From Treponema pectinovorum (GTDB lineage: Bacteria; Spirochaetota; Spirochaetia; Treponematales; Treponemataceae): DNA of 64,000 nucleotides. Position numbers and translations under genes: made by a program. The stretch is taken from contig NZ_UFQO01000002.1 of the NCBI RefSeq assembly GCF_900497595.1, positions 434,001 through 498,000 on the forward strand, in the 5' to 3' direction. Under the pieces are notes generated by a model. It was not told the origin of the DNA. It did no database searches and worked only from the letters and a program-made list of their open reading frames with translations. Of this stretch, positions 41,810 to 50,987 are shown piece by piece; the first letter of the stretch is position 1, and each line of letters starts with the position of its first letter.

Positions 41810-42814
41810 ATGAAATTATCTAAAATTTTTATTACAGGTGCGGCTTTGATTGCACTTTTTGGTTTTGTTTCTTGTTCTAAAAAGAACGCTTCAGAAAAAA
41901 AAGTAAAGATTGGAATCGCAAAAATCGTGCAGCATGTCGCTTTGGATTCCATAGAACAGGGAATAATTGACTACCTGAACGAAAATGGCGTTAATGCTCA
42001 ATACGATTTGCAAAATGCTAATGGAGACGCAAACACTGCTTCTCAAATCGCTTTAAAGTACAAAGACGAAGGTGTAGATGTTGCTGTTGGCATTGCAACT
42101 CCAGTTGCTTTAGCGCTTGCAAATACAATCAAAGACATTCCAGTTGTTTTTGGAACTATAACGGATCCTCTTGGGGCAGGTCTTGTTACAACTCTTGAGC
42201 ATGGCGAAGGAAACGTTACTGGCATGAGCGACGCAATTCCTGTTGAACAGCACCTTGCAATGTTTAAAGAAATTGCAGGAATAAAAACTTTGGGTTATAT
42301 CTACACTTCAAGCGAAGCGAATTCCGTTTCTTCACTTAAACTTGTAAAATCTGCCTGCGACAAACTTGGCCTAAACCTCGTAACTCAATCTATTACCAAT
42401 TCTAGCGAAGTAAAACAGGCTGCCGAAACCATTGTTTCTCGCGTAGATGGAATTTATCTCACCACTGACAACACCGTTTTTAGTGCACTTTCCAGTCTTG
42501 TGCAGGTTTTTGAAGGAGCAAAAAAGCCTATTTTTTCCGCTGATGTTACAGGAGCAAAGGAAGGTGGTTGTTTGATTGCCTTTGGTTTTAACTATTACAA
42601 AGCAGGAAGAGCAACTGGAGAAATAGTATTGAAAATCTTGAATGGTGCAAAACCTTCAGAAATTCCAGTTAGATTTATGACAGAACCAAGCGATTCTGAT
42701 CTTCTTTTTGATTTAGACGCTGCAAAAAACTGCGGAATTACGATTCCACAAAAATATCTTTCTGCTGCAAATATGATTTTTGAAACTGGAGTTTTAAGTT
42801 CTATTAAAAAATAG
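41810..42814 (+). CDS. ABC importer substrate-binding lipoprotein, TrpX-like
   Basis: A 334-residue binding protein of the PF04392 family with lipobox FGFVSC (Cys at 22). Recognisable parts are KIGIAKIVQHVALDSIEQGI, VAVGIATPVALA, TDPLGAGLV and LTTDNTVFSALSS. It captures the substrate outside the membrane and hands it to the permease. In studied relatives the ligand is tryptophan or phenylalanine. I use ATG 41810, which follows GGAGG; fourteen codons upstream are in the promoter. The gene is separated from the ATPase by a repeat and has its own promoter. Confidence 0.9.
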   Translation: MKLSKIFITGAALIALFGFVSCSKKNASEKKVKIGIAKIVQHVALDSIEQGIIDYLNENGVNAQYDLQNANGDANTASQIALKYKDEGVDVAVGIATPVALALANTIKDIPVVFGTITDPLGAGLVTTLEHGEGNVTGMSDAIPVEQHLAMFKEIAGIKTLGYIYTSSEANSVSSLKLVKSACDKLGLNLVTQSITNSSEVKQAAETIVSRVDGIYLTTDNTVFSALSSLVQVFEGAKKPIFSADVTGAKEGGCLIAFGFNYYKAGRATGEIVLKILNGAKPSEIPVRFMTEPSDSDLLFDLDAAKNCGITIPQKYLSAANMIFETGVLSSIKK

Positions 42815-42816
42815 TT

Positions 42817-44022
42817 TTAATCGTCCATTTGCCACAGAGTCTGCTTTACACCTAAAGTGTTCAGCAGATTTTGGCTTTGCAGATTCTTGCAGTTCGCAAG
42901 TGAGTTAGAACTGTTGTCTGCAAAATTTTTTATCGCTCTTATCATAAGATTTTTTGGCGTCGAACTTTCGTCTATAAATTCCAATATCTGCACGTTATAT
43001 CCAGATTTTTCTAAGAATTCTGCACGGACAGCATCCGTTACGAGCGCAGAAAATCTTTCTTTTATCAAACCGTATTTTAAAAGCGGTTGAAGCGAGAAAT
43101 CTTCTTTTAAATTTGTTTTTTTTAATTGCAGGTTTATTTCGTGCTGGCAACAGGGGACGCTCAATATCGCTGTTGCTCCTCTTTTTACAGCGTACGCCAA
43201 AGCAAAGTCTGTAGCAGTATCGCAGGCATGCAAGGTTATTATTATGTCCGGGTGTTTGTCTTGTTCAAAAGATTCTATATCGCCTACCGCAAAATTTAAA
43301 TTTTTAAGCGAAAGTTCATTTGCAAGTTTTGAGCAGTAATCTATGACGTCTTTTTTTAAATCCAGTCCAAAAATTTGGCAATCGACATTTAATATATTTG
43401 TAAGATAATGCTGAACAGCAAAGGTCAGGTAACTTTTTCCAGAACCAAAGTCCACAATGCTAAGCGGTTTTTCTTTTTGATGTGCTTTTTGAACTTGCGG
43501 AAGAATATCGTTCAAAATTTCTAAAAATCTGTTTATCTGGCGGAATTTGTCGTATTTTGAAGAAATGATTTTTCCTTCCGCAGTCATTATTCCAAGCCTT
43601 ACCAAAAAAGGAACTGGAATTCCTTCTGGCAGGAGGTAATTTTTTTTGTTATTCACAAAATTTCCGTTTAAAAGGTTTTGCATTGGCAAAGATGAATTTT
43701 CATCTTTGGATTTTGCATCGATTTTTTTTACGAGTTTTTTCAATTCTCCTTTTTTGTTTGTTAAAAAAGTTATTTCTTCAGTTTCCGTATATTCAACACA
43801 ATTTTTAAAAGTTACGGAGATGTTCTCTTGTAAAAAGATTTCAACTTCCTGCTCCGTCATTTTTTTGTGAAACACCTGAGTTTTTGTGTAGAACTCCGCA
43901 ATGTAAGTTTTTGTATCAGCATTTGCCGAAGTTGCGATTTTTATCTTTACTCTAAGGAAATCCTGGCCGAGTATTTGTTTTATATTTTTTATAGGCTTTG
44001 AAAGCGTTGCGGATAAAAGCAT
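42817..44022 (-). CDS. METTL25-type SAM-dependent methyltransferase
   Basis: The C-terminal two thirds match the methyltransferase family that includes METTL25 and RRNAD1: VDFGSGKSYLTFAVQHYL for SAM, IITLHACDTATDFALAYAV and the characteristic SVPCCQHEIN with adjacent cysteines. The N-terminal 130 residues are a separate alpha/beta domain. Known eukaryotic members modify RNA or proteins; the bacterial substrate is unknown. It ends three bases from the convergent binding-protein stop. No strong ribosome site precedes the ATG. Confidence 0.8.
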   Translation of the reverse strand: MLLSATLSKPIKNIKQILGQDFLRVKIKIATSANADTKTYIAEFYTKTQVFHKKMTEQEVEIFLQENISVTFKNCVEYTETEEITFLTNKKGELKKLVKKIDAKSKDENSSLPMQNLLNGNFVNNKKNYLLPEGIPVPFLVRLGIMTAEGKIISSKYDKFRQINRFLEILNDILPQVQKAHQKEKPLSIVDFGSGKSYLTFAVQHYLTNILNVDCQIFGLDLKKDVIDYCSKLANELSLKNLNFAVGDIESFEQDKHPDIIITLHACDTATDFALAYAVKRGATAILSVPCCQHEINLQLKKTNLKEDFSLQPLLKYGLIKERFSALVTDAVRAEFLEKSGYNVQILEFIDESSTPKNLMIRAIKNFADNSSNSLANCKNLQSQNLLNTLGVKQTLWQMDD

Positions 44023-44253
44023 AATTCATTTTACAGAAATATCAGATGCACTGGTAGAGGCAGCGTCGCGCATGGCGAATTGTACGTGCTTTTTTGATAG
44101 TCTCCACTACGACAATCGATTAGATGTTTTATAAATGATTTTTTGCAGTACTTGCTTTTGTATACATTTAAAGTGGCTGGTGCAAAATGCGTGAAACAAA
44201 AATGTTTCTCAAACTACTATATTTTTATCCGCAAATTCCGCTATATTAGATGT

Positions 44254-45009
44254 ATGGGAAAAATAATTGTTTTTGTTAATCAGAAGGGTGGCGTTGGCAA
44301 AACAACTTCCGCTATAAACATTGGGGCGTACATCGCTCTTACTGGTAAAAAAGTGCTTTTGGTCGATTTTGACTCGCAGGGAAATATGTCCAGTGGAGTT
44401 GGAGTTTCAAAAGATAAACCTACTATTTATGAACTTTTGGCAGAACAGTGCACTGCCGATGAAGCGATAAAACACACCGCTGTGCAAAATCTCGATGCAA
44501 TAAGCGCATCGATTGACCTTTCTGGTGCTGCGATTGAGCTTGTCGATCAGGAAAACCGAGAGTTCTTTTTAAAAAATGCATTAACTCCTCTTAAAGAAAA
44601 ATATGATTACATCTTAATTGACTGCCCGCCTTCACTTGGAATTTTAACATTGAACGGGCTTGCGGCTGCGGATTCTGTTATGGTTCCTATGCAGTGCGAA
44701 TATTTTGCTCTTGAAGGAATCACTTTGCTTTTGCAAACCGTTAAAAAGGTTCAAAAATCTATAAATCCCGATTTAGTTATAGGTGGGATTTTCTTTACGA
44801 TGTATGACAGCAGAACTCGCCTTGCACAAGATGTTGTTCGCCAAGTTCAAGCGTATTTTAAAGATGTCGTATTCAATACGATAATTCCTCGCAATGTCCG
44901 CCTTTCAGAAGCGCCTTCTCATGGAGAGCCAATTTGCCTTTATGATCCAGAATGCGTTGGTGCAAAGAGTTATGAAAAACTTTCTCAAGAGGTAATTCGC
45001 CGTGGCTAA
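44254..45009 (+). CDS. parA: Chromosome partitioning ATPase ParA (Soj)
   Basis: The deviant Walker A motif NQKGGVGKTTSA at the N-terminus, with DFDSQGN and DCPPSLG, marks the ParA/Soj family that moves ParB-bound origins. The start is ATG 44254; the longer upstream frame has no ribosome site. TATATT ends six bases before this ATG, so it may be leaderless. The stop overlaps parB by eight bases. No origin genes are nearby, so the pair is not next to dnaA here. Confidence 0.92.
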   Translation: MGKIIVFVNQKGGVGKTTSAINIGAYIALTGKKVLLVDFDSQGNMSSGVGVSKDKPTIYELLAEQCTADEAIKHTAVQNLDAISASIDLSGAAIELVDQENREFFLKNALTPLKEKYDYILIDCPPSLGILTLNGLAAADSVMVPMQCEYFALEGITLLLQTVKKVQKSINPDLVIGGIFFTMYDSRTRLAQDVVRQVQAYFKDVVFNTIIPRNVRLSEAPSHGEPICLYDPECVGAKSYEKLSQEVIRRG

Positions 45010-45946
45010 AAAATTTGGATTGGGAAATGGGCTTGATTCTCTTTTGGGCTCTTCTAAAAGCGATGGAGCGGATTTAAAAACTGATGTTGCTCAAAATGAA
45101 AATTCTTTTTCTCAAAAAAAATCAAATCTTCCTGTAGGTATAGAACAAGATGAATTCGGAAGGCTCTGGGTTGAAACTGAACTTTTAAAGCCGAACCCTC
45201 ATCAGCCTAGACAGGAGTTTGACGAAGATAAACTAAAAGAACTTGCGGAGTCGATTAAAGAAAATGGCATAATTCAGCCTATAACTGTTGAAGATGCAAA
45301 GGATGGATTCTTCTATATAATTGCAGGCGAGAGGCGTACCCGTGCTTCTAAAATTGCAGGCCTTAAAAAAGTTCCAGTCCAACTTTCTGCATTTAGTGAA
45401 CAAAAAAAACTCGAAGTTGCGTTGATTGAAAATATTCAGCGTGCAGATTTAAATCCAATTGAAGAAGCAAAAGCATATTATAAATTGATGGAATTGGGTG
45501 GTTTAAAGCAGGAAGAAGTTGCTCAAAAAGTTGGCAAAAATCGGGCTACCGTTGCAAACGCAATCAGGCTTTTAAAACTTCCAGAGGATATTCAAAACGC
45601 ATTGGTAACTTCTCAAATTACAGCAGGGCATGCAAGGGCTTTGCTCATGGTAAAAGACAAGATGAACATGCAAATCCTGTTTGGAAAAATCGTAGGGCAA
45701 TCTCTTTCAGTTCATCAGGCGGAAGTTATGGCTGGCGAAATAAATAATCCGCCTGTAAAAGAACAAAAAGCAAAAAATCCAGCTGCACAAAAGCGCGATC
45801 CTGATTTAATCGATGTGGAAACAAAATTGATTGAAAAACTCGGCACAAAGGTTCAGATAAAAGGCGATTACGAAAAAGGTTCAATCGAAATTTCATATTT
45901 CAGCAAAGACGATTTTGACCGGCTTTTCGATTTGATAAATCGCTAG
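45002..45946 (+). CDS. parB: ParB/Spo0J partition protein
   Basis: ParB binds parS and spreads, and is now known to hydrolyse CTP. The CTP-binding box GERRTRASKIAGL and ENIQRADLNPIEEAKAY, and the helix-turn-helix with TVANAIRLLKLP, are clear. The N-terminal 45 residues are polar (KKFGLGNGLDSLLG is the ParA-contact peptide). The start is GTG at 45002 inside parA. I found no complete parS in the surrounding bases, only half-sites. Confidence 0.93.
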   Translation: MAKKFGLGNGLDSLLGSSKSDGADLKTDVAQNENSFSQKKSNLPVGIEQDEFGRLWVETELLKPNPHQPRQEFDEDKLKELAESIKENGIIQPITVEDAKDGFFYIIAGERRTRASKIAGLKKVPVQLSAFSEQKKLEVALIENIQRADLNPIEEAKAYYKLMELGGLKQEEVAQKVGKNRATVANAIRLLKLPEDIQNALVTSQITAGHARALLMVKDKMNMQILFGKIVGQSLSVHQAEVMAGEINNPPVKEQKAKNPAAQKRDPDLIDVETKLIEKLGTKVQIKGDYEKGSIEISYFSKDDFDRLFDLINR

Positions 45947-46027
45947 AGTTTTGTTCAGCAATTTTTGCAGACGATTTTAACACTTTTTTTGTTTTGTAAC
46001 GGCTGGTGTGATTTTGCAAAGCTATTT

Positions 46028-46663
46028 TTAATAGAAAATTTTGCTCGTCCATTCCAAATTGAGTTTTCCGTTTATTTGAGTTACAAGGTTCACAGCACAA
46101 TTTGGAAAACTTATTTCCCAATAGCGCTCAAGCGGACGTTTATCCACATACATCAAAAGCGATTGCAATGTTCCACCGTGAGTTGTAATCAAAATATTTT
46201 TTTCAGCCTTGTTATCTGCATACTCACTTGTTCCAAGAGGCTTTATCTCGTTTTCCCAAAAATTCTTTGTTCTTTCTAGCACTTCTACAAAAGTTTCGCC
46301 ACCAGTTAAAGGCCTATAATCTTTTGGCGAAATAAAAAAATTCTTAAATCCTGCAAATTTTGGATTTGTTTCACGTTCTTGTTGAGTTGCACCTTCTATC
46401 TCTCCAAAAGCAAATTCTATCAGCCTTTCATCGCTTGTTATATTGCTTTCGCTTAATCCGCTTATAATTTTTGCTGTCTGTTTTGCGCGACTCAAAGGAC
46501 TCGTGTACACATGGTCAAAAAAAATCCCTTGATTTTTGAAAGCCTCTGCAGTTTTTTGTGCCTGTTCTATGCCCGTTTTTGTGAGAGGGATATCCGACCT
46601 GCCCTGAACTCTGAATTCTTTGTTCCACGAGGTTTCGCCGTGTCGAATTATGTATATGTTCAT
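46028..46663 (-). CDS. Histidine phosphatase (phosphoglycerate mutase-like)
   Basis: The RHGE motif at the N-terminus (IIRHGETSWN) and the second histidine near the end (ITTHGG) mark the histidine phosphatase superfamily. At 211 residues with FRVQGRSDIPLT it resembles GpmB- or CobC-type phosphatases. The substrate is unknown. I use ATG 46663; upstream codons would overlap purF's end. The downstream end lies near the convergent parB. Confidence 0.85.
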   Translation of the reverse strand: MNIYIIRHGETSWNKEFRVQGRSDIPLTKTGIEQAQKTAEAFKNQGIFFDHVYTSPLSRAKQTAKIISGLSESNITSDERLIEFAFGEIEGATQQERETNPKFAGFKNFFISPKDYRPLTGGETFVEVLERTKNFWENEIKPLGTSEYADNKAEKNILITTHGGTLQSLLMYVDKRPLERYWEISFPNCAVNLVTQINGKLNLEWTSKIFY

Positions 46664-46674
46664 TTTATTCAATT

Positions 46675-48108
46675 TTACTCTACGCCGTTCCAGCAGTATG
46701 TGCACAATCTTTCGTGAGGAATTCCGGTTGAGTCGAGCATATCGTCTAATCTGTGGAATCTAAGGCTTGTAAAGTGCAGCTGCTTACGGATTTCTTCCTG
46801 CATTTTTTTGTATTCTTCTGTGTCTGGATTGCAGTATTTTGCGAGGATTTTGTTGCTCACATTCTCACCTTCAAACTGCTTTACAACTCGCCTTGCTATC
46901 AAATCCATCTCGGTCTTTGAACGACTAAAATTCAGGTATTTGCAGCCAAACATTATTGGCGGGCAGGCTGGCCTGACGTGAACTTCTTTAGCTCCACTTT
47001 GATATAAAAAATCCGTAGTTTCGCGCAGTTGTGTTCCGCGCACTATGGAATCGTCAATTAGCAAAATGCTTTTATCTTTTATGAGCTGAGGAACTGGAAT
47101 TAACTTCATGTGTGCAATCAGATTCCGCTGTTCCTGACTTGTAGGCATAAAAGAGCGTGGCCAGGTCGGCGTATATTTTATGAATGGACGAGTGAACGGA
47201 ATTCCTGCTTCGTTTGCATATCCTACAGCGTGTGCGGTTCCTGAATCTGGAACACCTGCGGCACAATCTGGATGAATATTGTCCGCTTTATCGCGCTTTG
47301 CAAGATACCGTCCGCAGTTGTATCTCATCGCTTCCACGTTTACGCCTTCGTAGCACGCAGTTGGATATCCGTAATAAATCCACAAGAACGTACAGATTTT
47401 CATATCTTTTTGCGGATTTTGAAGAATTTCGTATCTGTCAGAAGTTACAAATACTATTTCGGCAGGTCCTAATTCGTGTTCATCGGTGTAGCCCAAATTC
47501 ATATAAGCAAAATTTTCAAATGAAAGGCAATGCGAAAGTATAGAACCTTTTGCATCTTTTTTTATGCCGATTTGCAAAGGAGTTCTTCCCCATTTGTCCC
47601 TTGCTCCGTAAATTCCTTCTGGAGTTGCAATTAAGAGCGTTATTGAACCTTTTATTTTTGATTGTACGTATTGAATTCCTTTTAGAATCGATTTTTGTGT
47701 GTTGATGAGCGAAAGTATCAATTCTGTCTGATTTATTTCGCCACCAGACATCTCAAGAAAAGCGTTCCCGCCATCTAAAAGTTCTTTTACGAGTTCGTCT
47801 TTGTTGTTTACAACTCCAACTGTGGTCAAGGCAAAAAGCCCAAGGTGCGAGCGTGCCAAAAGTGGCTGTGGCTCATAGTCGGAAATGCAACCTATTCCAA
47901 TTTTGCCTTTCATCTCTTCTATGTCGGTTTCAAATTTTGTTCTAAAAGGGGAGTTTTGGATATTGTGGATTGCTCTTTTAAACTTGTTGTCGTTTAAATA
48001 AACTGCAAGTCCTCCGCGGCGTGTTCCCAAGTGCGAGTGATAATCCGTGCCAAAGAATAAATCCATAGAACAATCATCTTTTGATGCAACCCCAAAAATT
48101 CCGCCCAT
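46675..48108 (-). CDS. purF: PurF-like amidophosphoribosyltransferase lacking the catalytic Cys
   Basis: The two-domain layout is that of PurF, which makes phosphoribosylamine from PRPP. The phosphoribosyltransferase half is normal: PDSGTAHAVGYANEAGIPF, SQEQRNLIAHMKLIPV and the PRPP loop ILLIDDSIVRGTQLRE. The glutaminase half is not. The N-terminus is MGGIFGV where all active PurF have MCGI(F/V)G, so the nucleophile Cys is Gly, and HNGNLxN is replaced by TTVGVVNN. It may use free ammonia or another subunit. The ribosome site is GGGAG. The AICAR transformylase is divergent beside it. Confidence 0.85.
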   Translation of the reverse strand: MGGIFGVASKDDCSMDLFFGTDYHSHLGTRRGGLAVYLNDNKFKRAIHNIQNSPFRTKFETDIEEMKGKIGIGCISDYEPQPLLARSHLGLFALTTVGVVNNKDELVKELLDGGNAFLEMSGGEINQTELILSLINTQKSILKGIQYVQSKIKGSITLLIATPEGIYGARDKWGRTPLQIGIKKDAKGSILSHCLSFENFAYMNLGYTDEHELGPAEIVFVTSDRYEILQNPQKDMKICTFLWIYYGYPTACYEGVNVEAMRYNCGRYLAKRDKADNIHPDCAAGVPDSGTAHAVGYANEAGIPFTRPFIKYTPTWPRSFMPTSQEQRNLIAHMKLIPVPQLIKDKSILLIDDSIVRGTQLRETTDFLYQSGAKEVHVRPACPPIMFGCKYLNFSRSKTEMDLIARRVVKQFEGENVSNKILAKYCNPDTEEYKKMQEEIRKQLHFTSLRFHRLDDMLDSTGIPHERLCTYCWNGVE

Positions 48109-48401
48109 AGCTTAACTCCCATTCTTTAAAAGTTTTTCTTATAAAAGAAGAACAAATTATAGTAATCTGAATGTTTTTTTACAATGACGGAGATTTTTTT
48201 TAATTACGGAAAGCAAGTGGATAATCAAGCCAGCAGCAAGTCTTGTATGCATATTTTTTAATCTGCGATGCAAACTTCTTATTACCTTGCACATGGAAAA
48301 TTAGACGAGTATTTTTTTGTAGCCTTAAACACAAACAGATTGCAACGCTCACACTCGCCGTGTTGAGATTTATGAGCAAATTCGGTATTCTTTTTTTTGT
48401 T
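48109..48401. other. 293-base divergent region between the PurF-like and AICAR transformylase genes
   Basis: The region is AT-rich. It holds the GGGAG ribosome site for purF and a bulged hairpin CTCA-CAC/GTG-T-TGAG (around 48350-48370) near the transformylase start. I see no purine riboswitch core and no tRNA. Confidence 0.4.
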
Positions 48402-49574
48402 ATGAAAGAACTTGAATTAAAATACGGATGCAATCCAAATCAAAAGCCAGCAAGGGTTTTTGTTGATGAAGGCGATCTTCCAATCACTGTTTTGAACGGT
48501 AGACCTGGTTATATAAATTTGCTGGATGCTTTAAACGGCTGGCAACTTGTAAAAGAGTTAAAAGAAGCAACCGGACTTCCTGCTGCAACTTCTTTCAAAC
48601 ATGTTTCTCCTGCAGGAGCAGCTGTCGGAAAACCTTTGAGCGACACTTTAAAACAGATTTATTTTACAGATTCTGTTGAACTTTCTGCTCTTGCCTGTGC
48701 TTATGCGCGTGCCAGAGGTGCTGATAGAATGTCATCTTTTGGCGATTTTATTTCGTTGAGCGACGAATGCGATGAAGCAACCGCACTTTTAATAAAAAAA
48801 GAAGTTTCGGATGGAGTAATCGCTCCGTCATATTCTCCAAAAGCTCTGGAAATTCTAAAGGAAAAAAAGAACGGTTCTTACTGCGTTATCCAAATTGATT
48901 CGGCTTATGTTCCGCTTGCTACAGAAGTAAAACAGGTTTTTGGAGTAAAATTTGAACAAGGACACAATTTTTTAAAGATTGACGAAACCTGTCTTTCTAA
49001 CATAGTTACAAAAAATAAAAATCTTAGTGAAGACGATAAACAGAATCTTATAATTGCCCTTATAACTTTAAAATATACTCAGTCAAATTCTGTTTGCTAT
49101 GTAAAAGATGGGCAAGCTATAGGGATTGGAGCCGGTCAGCAGAGTAGAGTTCACTGTACTCGTCTGGCAGGGCAAAAAGCGGATAACTGGTGGCTGCGTC
49201 ACTCTCCGAGAGTTTTGAATTTGCAGTTTGTTGACGGCATAAAACGTGCAGATCGCGACAATGCAATCGATGTTTATATTGGAGAAGAATACGAAGATGT
49301 GCTTGCAGATGGCGTATGGCAAAATCTTTTTAAAGTAAAACCTGCTGTCTTTACACGCGAAGAAAAAAAGGCTTGGCTTGCAAAAAATTCTGGTGTTGCA
49401 CTGGGCTCGGATGCATTCTTTCCATTTGGAGACAATATTGAGCGAGCACGAAAATCTGGAGTAACAGTTATTGCCGAGCCGGGTGGTTCTGTTCGCGACG
49501 ATCAGGTTATACAAACTGCCGACAAATACAACATGGTCATGTGCTTTAACGGCATAAGGCTCTTCCATCACTAA
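48402..49574 (+). CDS. Stand-alone AICAR transformylase (PurH C-terminal half)
   Basis: The 390-residue protein matches only the AICAR formyltransferase part of PurH: MKELELKYGCNPNQKPARV, SFKHVSPAGAA, the YTQSNSVCYVKDGQAIGIGAGQQSRV core and VIAEPGGSVRDDQVI near the end. It would formylate AICAR with 10-formyl-THF, but the IMP cyclohydrolase half is missing and must be elsewhere. Short PurH forms like this are known in some archaea and anaerobes. The start is taken at ATG 48402 after a T-run. The HAD gene starts on the base after its stop. Confidence 0.9.
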   Translation: MKELELKYGCNPNQKPARVFVDEGDLPITVLNGRPGYINLLDALNGWQLVKELKEATGLPAATSFKHVSPAGAAVGKPLSDTLKQIYFTDSVELSALACAYARARGADRMSSFGDFISLSDECDEATALLIKKEVSDGVIAPSYSPKALEILKEKKNGSYCVIQIDSAYVPLATEVKQVFGVKFEQGHNFLKIDETCLSNIVTKNKNLSEDDKQNLIIALITLKYTQSNSVCYVKDGQAIGIGAGQQSRVHCTRLAGQKADNWWLRHSPRVLNLQFVDGIKRADRDNAIDVYIGEEYEDVLADGVWQNLFKVKPAVFTREEKKAWLAKNSGVALGSDAFFPFGDNIERARKSGVTVIAEPGGSVRDDQVIQTADKYNMVMCFNGIRLFHH

Positions 49575-50240
49575 ATGCAAAAAATTAACGATTTTTCTGA
49601 TTTTACACATTTATTTTGGGATTTAGACGGAACTTTAACCGAATCTGGACCTGGAATAATAAACTGCGTGCGCTATGCGCTTGAAAGTTTGGGTATAAAA
49701 GAGCCAAACGATGAAAATATCAAACGGTTTATTGGTCCTCCTCTGGTCTATTCTTTTAAAACTTTCTACGGTTTTGATGATGAAAAGACAAAATTGGCAA
49801 TAAAAAAATACCGTGAACGCTATGCACAAAGCGGAATTCTTGAGAATTCTGTTTATGAAGGTGTCGCTCAAACTCTTGAAGCGTTAAAAACGAAAGGCAA
49901 AAAACTTTACATAGCGACTTCTAAGCCAGAAATTTATATGTTTAAAATCATAAAGAATTTTGACCTTGAAAAATATTTTGATTTTGCTTGTGGTTCGGAT
50001 TTAGAAGAAACTCGAAACGATAAAACCAAAGTGATAAATCATCTTTTGCAGCACGAAAATCTTGATGCGATTCGCGACGAAGGGAAAATCCTCATGATTG
50101 GCGACAGAAAACACGACATAATTGGTGCAAGGGAAAACGGAATAAAAACCTGCGCTGTTCTTTGGGGCTACGGTTCTAAACAGGAATTTGAGCAAAATGG
50201 AGCGGACTACATAATCGCTTCGCCGAGTGAACTGATTTAA
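49575..50240 (+). CDS. HAD-superfamily phosphatase, phosphoglycolate phosphatase-like
   Basis: The HAD nucleophile motif DLDGTLTES is near residue 16; motif II (IATSKPE) and motif IV with GDRKHD follow. A helical cap at about residues 20-80 places it with Gph-type phosphatases of small phospho-compounds. It is coupled to the transformylase (ATG right after TAA) and converges with the next gene, overlapping it by four bases. Confidence 0.86.
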   Translation: MQKINDFSDFTHLFWDLDGTLTESGPGIINCVRYALESLGIKEPNDENIKRFIGPPLVYSFKTFYGFDDEKTKLAIKKYRERYAQSGILENSVYEGVAQTLEALKTKGKKLYIATSKPEIYMFKIIKNFDLEKYFDFACGSDLEETRNDKTKVINHLLQHENLDAIRDEGKILMIGDRKHDIIGARENGIKTCAVLWGYGSKQEFEQNGADYIIASPSELI

Positions 50241-50725
50241 AAATCAAAACTCAACTGATTTGGCGATTTTGCAAGACGGATTTTTTCAATCAAAAAGTCG
50301 ATTTGACTTTCTCCAAAAATTTTCAATCCATTTTCTGCAAGAAGTGCTGCCGTAATTCCAGAACCATCTTTTAAACTGTGGCTAAAACTTCCATCGTATA
50401 TTTTCCCAAATCCGCAGGATGGACTTTTTTCTTTAAAAAGCGCATAAGGGCAATTAAACATCTTTGCGGCTTTTAACGCTTGCATTGCACCTCGCACAAA
50501 AAAATCTGTTTTGTCGTTTCCCTCCTGGTCCACCACTTTTTTGTCTTTTATCTCGCAAGGAATCCTTGGGCATTCAAGTCCTCCAAAGCATTCTGGGCAG
50601 ATTGGAATTATTCCCACCATTTTTTTGAGCCGTTCTATTTTTTCTTTTGGTATTAGATGTGCATTGTTGGTTCCATCGTACCTTACGTCAAAACCTAATA
50701 GGCAGGCGCTTACAAGGATATTCAT
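50237..50725 (-). CDS. DUF523 / TudS-like Fe-S protein
   Basis: The 162-residue protein matches the DUF523 family, whose studied member TudS is a [4Fe-4S] thiouracil desulfurase. Conserved cysteines at C8 (SACLLG), C43 and C46 (ICPECFGGL), C57 (PCEI) and C104 (SPSCG) are present. Whether it removes sulfur from a modified base here is inferred from family. It overlaps the convergent phosphatase end by four bases and has no close operon partner. Confidence 0.85.
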   Translation of the reverse strand: MNILVSACLLGFDVRYDGTNNAHLIPKEKIERLKKMVGIIPICPECFGGLECPRIPCEIKDKKVVDQEGNDKTDFFVRGAMQALKAAKMFNCPYALFKEKSPSCGFGKIYDGSFSHSLKDGSGITAALLAENGLKIFGESQIDFLIEKIRLAKSPNQLSFDF

Positions 50726-50955
50726 CTTGCAAAAATTATGCCTTAATAAAAACGAATGAGCAAGTCAGAATTAAAATTAAAAAATAGGCGTTTATTATAG
50801 AATGCAATGATTTTCGTATGACAAAATAAAATCAAGAAAAGTTTTATGTTCATCGTTTGCATGCGGATTTTTAGAGTTTTTGCAGTCTCTTTTTTTTTAT
50901 GGTTTATAAACGAATAAAATAAATTTGCTTTTTAATAAAATTTACTAATTTTTTG

Positions 50956-50964
50956 TGTTACAAT
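50956..50964 (+). promoter_or_regulatory. Extended -10 promoter of the GGDEF-EAL gene at 50988
   Basis: TGtTACAAT ends at 50964 and leaves a leader of about 17 bases containing AGAGAG before the ATG. The same word TTGTGTTACAATC occurs before the HDOD gene at 7388. Confidence 0.5.
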
Positions 50965-50987
50965 CAGAATGCAAGAGAGTTTATTTT

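Noticed and set aside
44050-44100. Possible lysine riboswitch start (GGTAGAGGC)
   Set aside because: Only the first few bases resemble the L-box; the later conserved core is absent and the downstream gene is parA.
46140-46149. DnaA box TTATCCACA
   Set aside because: A single copy inside a coding sequence with no cluster, AT-rich unwinding region or dnaA/dnaN neighbour. One near-match at 44225 does not change this, so I do not call an origin.
46371-46387. parS-like half-site TGTTTCACGT near parAB
   Set aside because: Only 10 of 16 bases match the parS palindrome and the site is inside the histidine phosphatase coding sequence; the second half is missing. A similar half-site TGTTCCACGAGG at 46621 also fails.
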